From: an uncultured Bacteroidales bacterium
GTDB taxonomy: Bacteria; Bacteroidota; Bacteroidia; Bacteroidales; SZUA-534
Assembly: GCA_902790595.1 (NCBI GenBank)
Contig: CADASL010000004.1
Coordinates: 1-64,000 of the forward strand
DNA length: 64,000 nt
Direction of reading: 5' to 3'
The notes under the pieces were generated by a model, which did no database searches, was not told the DNA's origin, and was given only the letters and a program-made list of their open reading frames with translations. How positions within the stretch are numbered: the first letter of the stretch is position 1; each line of letters begins with the position of its first letter. Both the position numbers and the translations under genes were made by a program. Of this stretch, positions 8,892-17,927 are shown piece by piece.

Positions 8892-11855
8892 ATGAAAAAG
8901 TTGAGTTTAATTCTTTCGGTTCTGATTGGAAACGTGGCAATGGCACAAACCACATCTATTTCCGGTCAATTGTTGGACAAGACCACAAACGAGGCCTTGC
9001 AGTATGCAAACGTGCAAATCTACTCGCTGCCCGACAGCACTTTCCTGAAGGGTGACGTGACTAAAGAGGACGGTTCGTTCAAGATTGAGGGCATTAAAGC
9101 TGAAAAATGTGTTGTAAAAGCTTCATTTATCGGCTATATTGCTGTTTACAAGAACATTAACGTCACTAAAGGCCAGGACAATTCAGTGGGCAAGATTTTT
9201 TTGTTGGAAGATAGCAAACAGTTGGCCGAGGTTAGCGTTCAGGCAGAGGCTACGCCGATGACCGTTCGCGATGATACCGTTGTTTTTAACGCTGATGCTT
9301 TCCACGTGATTGAAGGTGCGGCACTTGAGGATTTGGTTAAGAAATTGCCAGGTGCTGAAATCTCCGACGGAAAGGTTACCATCAACGGAAAAACGGTCAC
9401 AAAGGTGCTGATGGATGGAAAGGAATTCTATTCGAGCGACCCGCAGGTGGCCCTCAAGAACCTTCCGGCAAATATGGTGAAGGACGCAAAGACCTACGAC
9501 AAGAGGAGTGAACAGGCCGAACTGACCGGCATTGACGACGATGATGAGGAGTTTGTGCTCGACTTCACCGTGCGCAAAGGCTTCAAAGACGGCTGGGTAG
9601 GCAAGATTTGGGCTGCCGGCGGCCACGATATTGAAGGTGAGGACGATTACCGCTACGACGGCCACGTTGACTTGAACAAATTCAACGACGAAGGCAACTT
9701 CTCAATTATCGGCAACATCAACAACACCAACAACGCCAGCGCAATGGACGATGCTATGAGCTCGATGAGCAGCGGCAACGCAGGTGGCGGTAACGGCGGT
9801 GGCAACCGTGGCGGTGGCGGCGGCTTCGGCGGTGGTGGCGGCTTCGGCGGCGGTATGATGGATATGGGTATGATGGACTTTGGCAGTTTCGATATGGCCG
9901 GTATGTTCGGTGGCATAACCACATCGGCAAGCCTTAGCCTCTCATTCGCAAAGGAGCCCAGCAAAACCTTGAAATATGGCGGCGACATCAACTACAGCCA
10001 TCAGGAGAAGGATACCAGAACTGAGAGCACAAAAGAGAACTTTGTTTCGGGAAAAACCACTTTGGAAAAAGGCATCTCAACATCGACTAGAAAATCTGAT
10101 AACGTAAACGCATCGTTCCGTCTCAACTGGGGCATCGACAGTATGACAACCATCATTTTCCGTCCGAACATCAGGTTCAATTATTCGAATACTGACAGTG
10201 ACGGTGATTCTCAAACTTTTGGCGCGGTTGATTCTGTCAGATTAAACAAAGGCGATTCTGTTTACCGTGATTTGGTCAGCACAACAATAACAACAGGCGA
10301 CCAAAAATCGACCAGCGTGAACTATGGTATGAACTTGAGAGTTGTGAGAAAGCTCAACAACAATGGCCGCAGCCTCACTTTGGGTGTCAATCTGAACGGT
10401 TCGCTTGCTCCTTCAGAGAACCATCGTGGTACAAATGCGTTGTATTCTTTGAGAGATTCAACATCAAACATTCTTCGTTATACTGATGGAGACAGAGGTT
10501 CTTTCAGCATCCGTGCCGAAATATCGTATGTTGAGCCGATTTTTGAGAAGAACTACCTGCAGTTCCGCTACAGCTTCCAAAACCAGGGTTCGGATTCATA
10601 TTCATACATTTATGAGTACGATACGGTAAAAAACGATTACAACGAAGATTATACTGAGTTCTTGAGCAGCAAGGTTGAAAACACATACCAGAACCACCGT
10701 GCCGAATTGATTTGGCAGGGCCGCTACGACAAGCTGCGCTACAATATGGGTGTATCGCTCCAGCCGCAAAGCTCAAAGGTTGACAATTTGGTTGGCCGCA
10801 ACAAAGGCAAAGACTACGACCAGACCGTTTTCAACTGGGCTCCAAGTATGCGTTTGGAATACCGCTTCACCAACACTCAGAACCTGCAGTTCCGCTACAA
10901 CGGACGTAGCTCGGCGCCAAGCGTCCAGAACTTGCAAGAGGTGATTAATGTGAGCAATCCTCAACTTCTGCAATTCGGTAATCCTGATTTGAAGCCATCG
11001 TTCCGCAACAATATTTCGTTGAGCTTCAGTAACTTCAATCGTACAACTTACAGGAACTTCATTGTCAACCTGTCGTACAATAACACCATAAACGCCACTT
11101 CAACAGTAACTTACTACGATTTGGAGACTGGTAACAGAATTACAGAGTTGGAGAATATGAACGGCAACTGGGGTGCAAACGGCTTCCTGACATTCTCAAC
11201 ACCGCTTTCGAACCAGAAATTCTCAATCACATCGCGCTCAATGGCAAACTATAGCGAGAACGGAACTCTGACAGGTGTGATAGTAAACCGCCAGGCCGAC
11301 CACAGCTCCAAGAAGAAGAGTGTAACATCGTCGCTTATGCTGAGCGAGACACTGCAGGCCAACTACCGTTCTGATGTGTTCGACTTCACAATCGACGGTT
11401 CGGTTATGTACCAGAAGAGCGACAACGCCAACACTAATTTGTCGAACAACGGTGAGACCTTCAACTACACAATCGGCTTCGACGGCAACCTCCACCTGCC
11501 TGCCAAGATTGACCTCTCGACCGATTTGGATTACCGCATCTACCAAGGTTACGGCGAGAACTCGAACCAGCGCAACACCGCCATCTGGAACGCCCAGATT
11601 AGCAAACGCTTCACCGAGAGCAACAGTTGGACTGTACGCTTGAAAGTTTACGACATTCTGAAGCAGCAAAAGCTAATATCGCGCAACGTTAGCTCAACAG
11701 GCGTCAGCGACTCTGAAACCAACACTCTAGGCTGCTATGCAATGGTTCAGGTTGTTTACAACATCAACACTCTTGGCAAGAACCAAGGCGGCAACCGTCG
11801 CGGTGGCTTCCCTGGCGGATTCCCCGGTGGTTTCGGTGGCCCGGGAATGTTCTAA
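8892..11855 (+). CDS. TonB-dependent-receptor-like outer membrane beta-barrel protein with Gly-rich loops
   Basis: A 987-residue outer membrane protein. Signal peptide 1-18 (ending AMA-QTT); a carboxypeptidase-regulatory-like beta-sandwich at about 20-105 with the FIGY motif; a plug-like segment at about 145-210 (KLPGAEI, INGK, VLMDGKEF); then a long beta-barrel with many alternating aromatic strands. This layout matches the Bacteroidota OMP_b-brl_3 family rather than classical SusC, and no SusD partner is adjacent. Two Gly-rich blocks stand out: residues about 295-327, nearly all Gly with Asn, Arg and Phe, and the last 20 residues with GGF/PGG repeats. Both are probably surface-exposed or flexible. 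Substrate unknown. It is followed by a strong terminator and appears monocistronic. Confidence 0.85.
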   Translation: MKKLSLILSVLIGNVAMAQTTSISGQLLDKTTNEALQYANVQIYSLPDSTFLKGDVTKEDGSFKIEGIKAEKCVVKASFIGYIAVYKNINVTKGQDNSVGKIFLLEDSKQLAEVSVQAEATPMTVRDDTVVFNADAFHVIEGAALEDLVKKLPGAEISDGKVTINGKTVTKVLMDGKEFYSSDPQVALKNLPANMVKDAKTYDKRSEQAELTGIDDDDEEFVLDFTVRKGFKDGWVGKIWAAGGHDIEGEDDYRYDGHVDLNKFNDEGNFSIIGNINNTNNASAMDDAMSSMSSGNAGGGNGGGNRGGGGGFGGGGGFGGGMMDMGMMDFGSFDMAGMFGGITTSASLSLSFAKEPSKTLKYGGDINYSHQEKDTRTESTKENFVSGKTTLEKGISTSTRKSDNVNASFRLNWGIDSMTTIIFRPNIRFNYSNTDSDGDSQTFGAVDSVRLNKGDSVYRDLVSTTITTGDQKSTSVNYGMNLRVVRKLNNNGRSLTLGVNLNGSLAPSENHRGTNALYSLRDSTSNILRYTDGDRGSFSIRAEISYVEPIFEKNYLQFRYSFQNQGSDSYSYIYEYDTVKNDYNEDYTEFLSSKVENTYQNHRAELIWQGRYDKLRYNMGVSLQPQSSKVDNLVGRNKGKDYDQTVFNWAPSMRLEYRFTNTQNLQFRYNGRSSAPSVQNLQEVINVSNPQLLQFGNPDLKPSFRNNISLSFSNFNRTTYRNFIVNLSYNNTINATSTVTYYDLETGNRITELENMNGNWGANGFLTFSTPLSNQKFSITSRSMANYSENGTLTGVIVNRQADHSSKKKSVTSSLMLSETLQANYRSDVFDFTIDGSVMYQKSDNANTNLSNNGETFNYTIGFDGNLHLPAKIDLSTDLDYRIYQGYGENSNQRNTAIWNAQISKRFTESNSWTVRLKVYDILKQQKLISRNVSSTGVSDSETNTLGCYAMVQVVYNINTLGKNQGGNRRGGFPGGFPGGFGGPGMF

Positions 11856-11874
11856 ACAGAATAGATTAAGTCAC

Positions 11875-11912
11875 AAAAAATCCCGTCGGCAATGCGCTGG
11901 CGGGATTTTTTT
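11875..11912 (+). terminator. Rho-independent terminator
   Basis: AAAAAATCCCG(T/C)C arms around an 11-nt loop followed by a run of T, 20 bases after the outer membrane protein stop codon. Confidence 0.85.
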
Positions 11913-11925
11913 GTTAAGTGATGTT

Positions 11926-11957
11926 GTGTGGCGGCGCAATGCATTGTGTCGCTACAA
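11926..11957. repeat. REP-like palindrome centred on CAATGCATTG
   Basis: A 32-base hairpin in which every position pairs if G-U pairs are allowed. The theme (GCGGCGCAATGCATTG, GTCGCTAC) resembles intergenic palindromes elsewhere in the window. It lies between convergent genes. Confidence 0.6.
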
Positions 11958-11967
11958 TTGTTTTTCA

Positions 11968-12483
11968 TCAATCATCGTAATTCTTCACAATCTCAACAAG
12001 CCCGGTGGTCAGGCTCTCGTTGAAGTCGCCTTCGGCGGCCAGACGTTTCTCGATGTAGCTGATAAGTTCGGCGCGGCGCTCGTTGGTGACAGAGCCCTGG
12101 CGGTTCTCAATAACAGTGAACGCCTCGAAAGCCAGTTCGAAAGGAGCGTCGAACACCAGGTCGATGAAAAGTTCAAGTCGGGGCAGATAGTCGATTTTTG
12201 AGTACCAGCACGATGTTACAAGCATCTGCTTCACGTTGGCGTCGGTTTCGGCGGCAATGGCGTCGGCCATCTCGTCAACAATCTCACGCTGGCTGGCGTC
12301 GCTCAAAAGTTTGAAGACAGCCATTTTAACATCGTCGTCGCCACAGGTTTTGTAAACTTTCACAAGCGCCGGCAGCAGCTTGGGCACGCCAATCTCGCGT
12401 ATCTGCTCAATAACCGCCAGAATGGCGTCTTTTCCGCCATTGGCCAGCGACTCTTCAATTGATTTCAAACGGTTGTTATCCAT
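11968..12483 (-). CDS. HEAT-repeat-like protein of unknown function
   Basis: A 171-residue, all-helical, acidic protein starting MDNNRLKS; the frame extends ten residues upstream, but the internal ATG at 12483 fits the soluble start better. Helical pairs such as LLPALVKVYKTCGDDDVK followed by AVFKLLSD resemble HEAT or armadillo repeats. No signal peptide, membrane segment or catalytic motif is visible. It is convergent with the upstream outer membrane protein gene and divergent from a lipoprotein gene. A second small HEAT-like protein is encoded at 48984-49601. A scaffold or interaction role is all that can be proposed. Confidence 0.65.
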   Translation of the reverse strand: MDNNRLKSIEESLANGGKDAILAVIEQIREIGVPKLLPALVKVYKTCGDDDVKMAVFKLLSDASQREIVDEMADAIAAETDANVKQMLVTSCWYSKIDYLPRLELFIDLVFDAPFELAFEAFTVIENRQGSVTNERRAELISYIEKRLAAEGDFNESLTTGLVEIVKNYDD

Positions 12484-12592
12484 AAACACAAAATTTTTAC
12501 GAATGTAACGCAACTTTCGCTTCGTCCGAACGAAAAACGCTTGCAGTTTTGTAAAAATGTATACTTTTAATGGCTTTTAAAAGAAATACTCA

Positions 12593-13477
12593 ATGAAGAA
12601 TCTGAATTTATTTTTCGCTGCGGCGATAGGTTTGGTGGCGATTGGCTGCTCAAACAACCAGGGAAACTCAAAAGTCAAACACAACGTCGACATAAACGTT
12701 GATGTCTCGGCCGATATAAACCGCGCCCAGCAGGTGTTCTACGCGCTGCCGTCGCCGATTGAGACCGCCCATCTGATACAGAGCGCGGGCGTGTCGTACA
12801 ATATGGATCTTTCGAATCCGGTTGACAACGCGGAAAAATACTCGACAACAATGAAGAAGGCGCTCAATTTCGGCGTTTATGGTGCCGATTTGAGCTACGC
12901 CAGCCTCTTCAACCAGACGCAAACCACCATTCAGTTTATGGCCACGGAGAAGAAAATTGCCGAGGAATTGGGTATTTACGATTTTGTGGACGCCGATGTG
13001 GCCGAGCACATCGAGAGCATCATCAACGACCGCGACTCGGTGATGGAGATTCTGGCTGACGGATTCACTAATGCCAGCGATTGTCTGAAGGATGCCGGTC
13101 GGGCCGAAGTGGCAGCTTTGATTGTGGCAGGCGGCTGGATTGAGGGCCTTTACCTCGCCACCCAGCTTGCGGGGCTTTCAGCCGACAATTCGCGACTCAT
13201 CGACCTTGTGATTGACCAGCGGCTGTCGCTGACAATTCTTATCAAACTGCTCGACAACTACAAAACTCTGCCCAGCGTGAGCACCGTTTATGACTGGCTC
13301 ATCGACTTGCAGTCCACTTACGACAAGGTTAAGGCCACAATGTCGGAAACCAAAGTTGAAACCGGAGCCGATGGCAAAACCACATTTGCCGCCGACACCA
13401 AAGTTGAGGTCAACGATATGATTTTTGATGTCATCTGCCAGAAAGCCGACAGCATTCGCAGCTTGATTGTTGAGTAA
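12593..13477 (+). CDS. lipoprotein of unknown function
   Basis: A 294-residue protein with a lipoprotein signal peptide: hydrophobic core then AIGC with the lipobox Cys at residue 19, followed by SNNQG, suggesting anchoring in the envelope. The mature part is helical, with an N-terminal stretch about processing of a 'PSPIETAHLI' segment, a central acidic region and a final region VEVNDMIFDVICQKADSI. I do not recognise a catalytic motif. TATACTTT at about 12559 may be its -7 box. A perfect 15-bp-arm terminator follows 17 bases after the stop, so it is probably transcribed alone. Confidence 0.75.
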   Translation: MKNLNLFFAAAIGLVAIGCSNNQGNSKVKHNVDINVDVSADINRAQQVFYALPSPIETAHLIQSAGVSYNMDLSNPVDNAEKYSTTMKKALNFGVYGADLSYASLFNQTQTTIQFMATEKKIAEELGIYDFVDADVAEHIESIINDRDSVMEILADGFTNASDCLKDAGRAEVAALIVAGGWIEGLYLATQLAGLSADNSRLIDLVIDQRLSLTILIKLLDNYKTLPSVSTVYDWLIDLQSTYDKVKATMSETKVETGADGKTTFAADTKVEVNDMIFDVICQKADSIRSLIVE

Positions 13478-13493
13478 AACGCTTATTATCATA

Positions 13494-13535
13494 ACAAACG
13501 AGGCTGCCTTTTGGGCGGCCTCGTTTGTTTTTTTG
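13494..13535 (+). terminator. strong Rho-independent terminator
   Basis: Arms of 15 bp (13494-13508 with 13514-13528, one G-U pair) built on ACAAACGAGGC, 5-nt loop, then a T-rich tail. Confidence 0.9.
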
Positions 13536-13584
13536 CACGCGGCATTTACCGGCAACAGTGTTGAAGAGCTGGCACTACCAAGCA

Positions 13585-13618
13585 TAAAAAAGGCTGCCCA
13601 AAAACCTTTGGACAGCCT
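13585..13618 (-). terminator. Rho-independent terminator of the mannitol dehydrogenase family gene
   Basis: Arms 13591-13602 and 13607-13618 (AGGCTGCCCAAA theme) followed on the minus strand by six T. It sits 24 bases past the stop codon. Confidence 0.85.
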
Positions 13619-13641
13619 CGTTCAAATTATCGCACTTATTG

Positions 13642-15252
13642 TTAAATGCTTTTCAGTACTGCTCTGACAGAGCCTTTGTCGGCAATCAGTTTTGCAAAGT
13701 AGCCGCATACCTTATTGGCAAGCCCTGCTTCAAACAAATCGACACCGAAAATCTCTTTACGGCGCATAAGCGGCTCAACCGCCTTGCAAGCCGCTGCGGC
13801 GTCTCCGCCAATCTTGACATCGGCGACGTATTTTCTCACATCGTCCAAAAGCGGGTCGGGGCTTAGCTCAAATGCGTTTCCGTTATCGTCGATTGCCATA
13901 AGATAGCGCATCCACAAAGCGAAAACAGCAGGAATAACCTCCAAGTTGGCCACATTCAAATCGTTGCGTGAAAGGTAGCCTTTTATTGTTTCTCCAAAGC
14001 GTATGCTCAGTTTCTGCGATGTGTCGCAAGCAATGCGCTGCGGGGTGTCGGGCATAAACGGATTCGGAATGCGGATGTCAACAACTTCGTCGATAAAGTT
14101 GCGCGGTTTGATGATGCCTGGGTCGACAACAACAGGCAGGCCTTCCTCATATCCCAAACGCTTGACAAGACGCAGCAAATCAGGGTCTTTCATTTCGTCG
14201 GCTATAAGAGTGTAGCCAAGCAGACAGCCGCTTACAGCAAGGAATGTGTGAAGCGGGTTCAAGCAAGTGCACACCTTCATTTTCTCCACCTTGTCCACCG
14301 TCTCGCGATTGGTGAAATACAATCCCGCTTTTTCAAGTTCGGGACGGCCGTTGGGGAAATTATCCTCAAGAACCAGATATTGGCACTCTTCGGCGTTGAC
14401 AAAAGGCGCCACGTAGGTTTTCTTGCTTGTGATGACAGGCTCAAGCTGTTCAATTCCGTCGTCGGCAAGAATCCTCTCAATTTTGGCGTCGGGGCGCGGG
14501 GTGATTTTGTCAATCATTGTCCAGGGGAACGACACCTTGTTCGCGTTATTCACATAATCGAGGAATCCCTTTTTGCAAACACCGCGTTTCTCCCACTCTT
14601 TTGCAAACTCATTGACAGCGGCATACAGTTTGTCGCCGTTGTGCGAGCAGTTGTCCATACTTACCATTGCAATCGGAAGTTCGCCGTTAGCGTAACGCTC
14701 ATAAAGCAATGTAACAACCTTTCCGATGTAAGATTTTGGAAGGACAGGCCCTTCGGCAAAATCGCTTTCAACACCAGGCATAAACACGCCAGCCGCATTT
14801 TTCAGCAGATAGCCTTTTTCTGTAATGGTGAATGTGACCATTTGAAGCGAAGGATTTCGGAAAATCTCAATCAGCCGCGACCAATCGTTGGCATTGGAAC
14901 TGTCGGCCGTCAGCGACTCCATAATTGAGCCGACCACAGTTTTTTCGACATTTCCGCTCGATTTGAGTGTTACAAGCGCACCGATGTTGTCGTGGGGGCG
15001 GTACATTTTCTCGATAATCTCGTAGTCGTAGCCTTCAGCGACCACAAGACCACGGTTTATCACACCCTTGTTTAAAAGTTCCTGCACCACATTGGCCTGA
15101 AAAGCACGAAAAATGTTTCCGGCACCGAAGTGAATCCAAAACGGCTCTTTTTTAGTTGCAGCCTCAACTTTTTCCCGATCGAATTGTGGAAGTGAGTAGC
15201 CTTTTGCTTCCCACTCCGCTTTGTTTTGTAATCCTTGTTTAGTCAGTTTCAT
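13642..15252 (-). CDS. mannitol dehydrogenase / fructuronate reductase family oxidoreductase
   Basis: A 536-residue NAD(P)-dependent polyol or hexuronate reductase of the long-chain mannitol dehydrogenase family. An N-terminal Rossmann segment carries HFGAGNIFRAF (about 41-51), and the central KVCTCLNPLH supplies the K-x5-N-x2-H pattern typical of the family active site. In Bacteroidota such proteins usually act on fructuronate/mannonate (UxuB-type) or tagaturonate, but no uxuA, uxaC or transporter is adjacent, so the substrate is open. It is followed by its own terminator and preceded by a spacer holding another terminator hairpin, which suggests a single-gene transcript. The family call is firm. 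Confidence 0.85.
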   Translation of the reverse strand: MKLTKQGLQNKAEWEAKGYSLPQFDREKVEAATKKEPFWIHFGAGNIFRAFQANVVQELLNKGVINRGLVVAEGYDYEIIEKMYRPHDNIGALVTLKSSGNVEKTVVGSIMESLTADSSNANDWSRLIEIFRNPSLQMVTFTITEKGYLLKNAAGVFMPGVESDFAEGPVLPKSYIGKVVTLLYERYANGELPIAMVSMDNCSHNGDKLYAAVNEFAKEWEKRGVCKKGFLDYVNNANKVSFPWTMIDKITPRPDAKIERILADDGIEQLEPVITSKKTYVAPFVNAEECQYLVLEDNFPNGRPELEKAGLYFTNRETVDKVEKMKVCTCLNPLHTFLAVSGCLLGYTLIADEMKDPDLLRLVKRLGYEEGLPVVVDPGIIKPRNFIDEVVDIRIPNPFMPDTPQRIACDTSQKLSIRFGETIKGYLSRNDLNVANLEVIPAVFALWMRYLMAIDDNGNAFELSPDPLLDDVRKYVADVKIGGDAAAACKAVEPLMRRKEIFGVDLFEAGLANKVCGYFAKLIADKGSVRAVLKSI

Positions 15253-15456
15253 CTTTTAAACATTTTATATGACTGAATTAATGTTGATGCCGTTATACGT
15301 CAGATTGCCAACATTTTAAAACCGCAGTTGTTTTTGCTGGCAAACAAATGATATGCAAGGCAAAAGAAAGAATTTTTTGCTAAATAATTCAAAGTAAATA
15401 CGCCCAAAAAAGAGATTGCGTGTGTGTCGCGTAAGATTCCGGACTCAATTGTCGAA

Positions 15457-15500
15457 TGAAGGGGCCGCCCAAAACTTCTTTGGACAGCCCCATTCTTTTT
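15457..15500. terminator. terminator-like hairpin between two minus-strand genes
   Basis: Arms 15461-15473 and 15479-15491 (GGGGCCGCCCAAA / TTTGGACAGCCCC, G-U pairs allowed). Same sequence family as the hairpin at 13585-13618. It probably ends the gene at 15512-15955; the T tail is better on the plus strand. Confidence 0.6.
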
Positions 15501-15511
15501 CTGCCGACAGG

Positions 15512-15955
15512 CTAACTGCGCATTGCCGTCAGGCGGTCGGCGACGATTTTGTGCCACCGTGCCGCCAGCCGTGACTCATCGTCCGACGTGGCTTCGACAT
15601 TGCTGTTGTAGAATTCAAGGTAAACGTCGGGTTTGCCGTCGGCGGTGAAATTCAGCCCGATAGTGTCGGGTTTATCAATAATGCCGCACGTGCGAACGTT
15701 CTCTAAATCAACGCACTCGCGCAAACCGCCTTTGCATCGGGCGTAGAACAGCCAGCGGCCGCCACCATCGATACCGATGGCATTGTTGCCGCAAATCTCT
15801 GAATTGCAAATGGTTGTAGATTTCTGTTGCGCCATCTCGTTGAGCGCATTAGTGAGATTTTTCTCGCGGCGTTTGTGGGTGTAACCCGAAAGCCAGAAAG
15901 GCAGGGCGCATAGAGCCACTATGGCCACACCTATAATTATTGTTGTAATGTCCAT
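15512..15955 (-). CDS. small membrane-anchored protein of unknown function
   Basis: A 147-residue protein with one N-terminal membrane segment (TTIIIGVAIVALCALPFW) followed by a basic stop-transfer patch (THKRREK). The soluble part has four Cys (NSEICGN, YARCKGG, RECVDL, RTCGI) and a W-rich GGGRWLFYAR stretch. I chose ATG 15955 over the longer frame because it puts the membrane segment at the N-terminus and follows an A/T-rich leader. Not recognised as any family. A neighbouring small exported protein is encoded next on the same strand. Confidence 0.6.
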   Translation of the reverse strand: MDITTIIIGVAIVALCALPFWLSGYTHKRREKNLTNALNEMAQQKSTTICNSEICGNNAIGIDGGGRWLFYARCKGGLRECVDLENVRTCGIIDKPDTIGLNFTADGKPDVYLEFYNSNVEATSDDESRLAARWHKIVADRLTAMRS

Positions 15956-16102
15956 TTTATTATTTAATTGATTGTTAAACGTGTAGGCATACCGCATCGA
16001 TTGGCGTGGGCATCGCCACACAAAAAAAATGTTTTGAAAAAATCAGATTTTTCGCACGGTTTGAAATTCCATTATTCCGTGCGGTGACAGGCTGGCTAAA
16101 TT

Positions 16103-16456
16103 TTACCAGAACACGCTGAAAGGGAATGAGATATCGAATTTGGGAAATTCAATTTGAAATCCCGCGCGATTGACTTTGTTGCGCGAAAATGTGGCAAAAA
16201 ACACCTTTGCCGACGATTTGACAATCTCGAAAAAGCCGTCGTAGATTGTCCGCTCGTTAAGTTCGCAGGTGCGCACAGTGAGTTGGCTCTGCGGCGGCAC
16301 CACGCCGTGAAAATCGTGCACGGCTTCGATTATCGAGCAATCCGAATCGGACTCACCGGCACACGTCTGCCACCCATCGGCAACAGCCACGGGCTGAAAG
16401 GCGTAGAAACAGACCAACGCCAAAAACATAGCCGAAAAACCCAAAAAACGTTTCAT
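16103..16456 (-). CDS. small exported protein of unknown function
   Basis: A 117-residue protein starting MKRFLGF with a hydrophobic signal peptide cleaved near AVA-D. The mature part contains three Cys (QTCAG, SDCSI, RTCEL) and a C-terminal half rich in Phe (SSAKVFFATF, FPKFDISFPF). ATG 16456 is preferred to the upstream frame start because it begins the signal peptide. It is divergent from the propeller lipoprotein gene. No family recognised; moderate confidence that it is expressed. Confidence 0.5.
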   Translation of the reverse strand: MKRFLGFSAMFLALVCFYAFQPVAVADGWQTCAGESDSDCSIIEAVHDFHGVVPPQSQLTVRTCELNERTIYDGFFEIVKSSAKVFFATFSRNKVNRAGFQIEFPKFDISFPFSVFW

Positions 16457-16520
16457 AATGCGAAGGTGGGAAAAATCTGTCAAAGTGAGTAATGTTATTA
16501 CGCTTAGGTTGTTTTTTTTC

Positions 16521-16528
16521 TACTTTTG
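16521..16528 (+). promoter_or_regulatory. candidate -7 box for the propeller lipoprotein gene
   Basis: TACTTTTG matches TAnnTTTG perfectly; the implied transcript start near 16535 leaves a ~49-nt leader to the GTG at 16584. The -33 element is weak. Confidence 0.5.
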
Positions 16529-16583
16529 TCGTTATACGAGTTACCATTATCGGAACTGGCTCACACATTTAAAGCAACGTATT

Positions 16584-17726
16584 GTGAAAAGATTATCTCT
16601 TATTACCATTGCCGCGGCAATGGTGGCCGCCTGCAACACTCAGCAGGAACAAACCATCAGCACTCTTAAGATTGACACTGATAAGGTGGTTCAAAACGAA
16701 TCCGTTGATTGCATTATCGACACAACCAGTCTTGAGTTTGTGATTTTGGAAACCACCGACGATTGTCTGCTTGGCTTCGCCGAACAAATCGGCTATCGCG
16801 GCGACACTATAATTATATTTGACAAATCAACCCAAAGCATCTTCTTTTTCGACAGCAAGGGCCACTATCTGTCGAAAATACACCGCGTTGGACGCAGCCG
16901 CACCGAATACGTTGAAATTGACAACCTTTGTTTCACCAACGACGAGGTTATAATTTACGATTGGGACGGAAAAATTGTGGCATACGGGTTCGACGGAAAG
17001 TTCCGTTACTCGTTTGAAGTTCCCAAAGCCCAATCCCTCTACGAAAAAGACGGCAACATTCTCGTTGCACACGGATGGAATGTCAGCGAAGATACCGAAT
17101 GGGGGCGCGTGTCTGTCTATAACAAAAAAGGTGAGCGTCTGTCGGCATTGCTGAAAATTGACGAGGCGGATGCCAACAGGGCTGATTGGAGCGATACAAA
17201 ATACATCAACGGTTTCGGCGACTCGCTGTTCTTTATGGCGCCGTTCGACAACGTGGTTTACAAATATGAAAACGGCGATTTTGTACCCGCCTACCAATTC
17301 GATTTTGGTGCTAACAACATTCCTGCCGAAGTTGCTCGCGAAGGAGCTATGAGCAAAACCCAAAAAAATTATTCCTACACCTACGAATTTCGTGAAACCG
17401 AGCGTTACCGCTTTGCTGGGTTCCACGGTGCCAATCAGAGGTCTTTGATTGATTGGATTTTCGACAAGAAGAAAAACCAAACTGTGGTATTGTCCAACTC
17501 GCTTAAGTTTAATTCGATACGCATTTTTCCCAACATCGATAGAATTGATGACAGTGGCAAGTACATCTCTGGTTATATGCCGGTTTCTGCAGCTAAATAC
17601 TTACAAGCAGAGGATTATAAAAAGCTTGGCGACAAATCGGTTTGGCCGAAAGAGGTAGCCTCACTGCCCGGCGATGACAACGGCGTAATTATTCGTGTCC
17701 GATTGAAAAACCTCAACGACGATTGA
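16584..17726 (+). CDS. 6-bladed beta-propeller lipoprotein
   Basis: A 380-residue envelope lipoprotein. The frame opens at 16458, but GTG 16584 starts a textbook lipoprotein signal (VKRLSLITIAAAMVAAC, Cys at about 17), so I use it. The mature protein has repeated beta-hairpin units with the pattern 'DTIIIFDKSTQSIFFFDSKG' style, IYDWDGKIVAYGFDGKF and VVYKYENGDF, typical of the Bacteroidota 6-bladed beta-propeller (DUF4934/BF3-type) lipoproteins. Its role is unknown; many relatives sit near sugar-uptake or regulatory genes, which is not the case here. Upstream promoter box at 16521-16528. Confidence 0.75.
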   Translation: MKRLSLITIAAAMVAACNTQQEQTISTLKIDTDKVVQNESVDCIIDTTSLEFVILETTDDCLLGFAEQIGYRGDTIIIFDKSTQSIFFFDSKGHYLSKIHRVGRSRTEYVEIDNLCFTNDEVIIYDWDGKIVAYGFDGKFRYSFEVPKAQSLYEKDGNILVAHGWNVSEDTEWGRVSVYNKKGERLSALLKIDEADANRADWSDTKYINGFGDSLFFMAPFDNVVYKYENGDFVPAYQFDFGANNIPAEVAREGAMSKTQKNYSYTYEFRETERYRFAGFHGANQRSLIDWIFDKKKNQTVVLSNSLKFNSIRIFPNIDRIDDSGKYISGYMPVSAAKYLQAEDYKKLGDKSVWPKEVASLPGDDNGVIIRVRLKNLNDD

Positions 17727-17927
17727 CGCCCACTGCGCAAACGCAACTGTTGAAAAAGCCGCAATTTATTCACAAGTTATCAACCATAAGCCGCCGAGTG
17801 TTGATATTTTAACCCGGCTAATGTGGAATAAATCGCTACCTTGCACCGTTTAAAAATAGGTGAAAAACAAACGTAAATTGTTGGTTTTAAGAATATTGTA
17901 AATAACAACATTAAAAAATTGACAACT

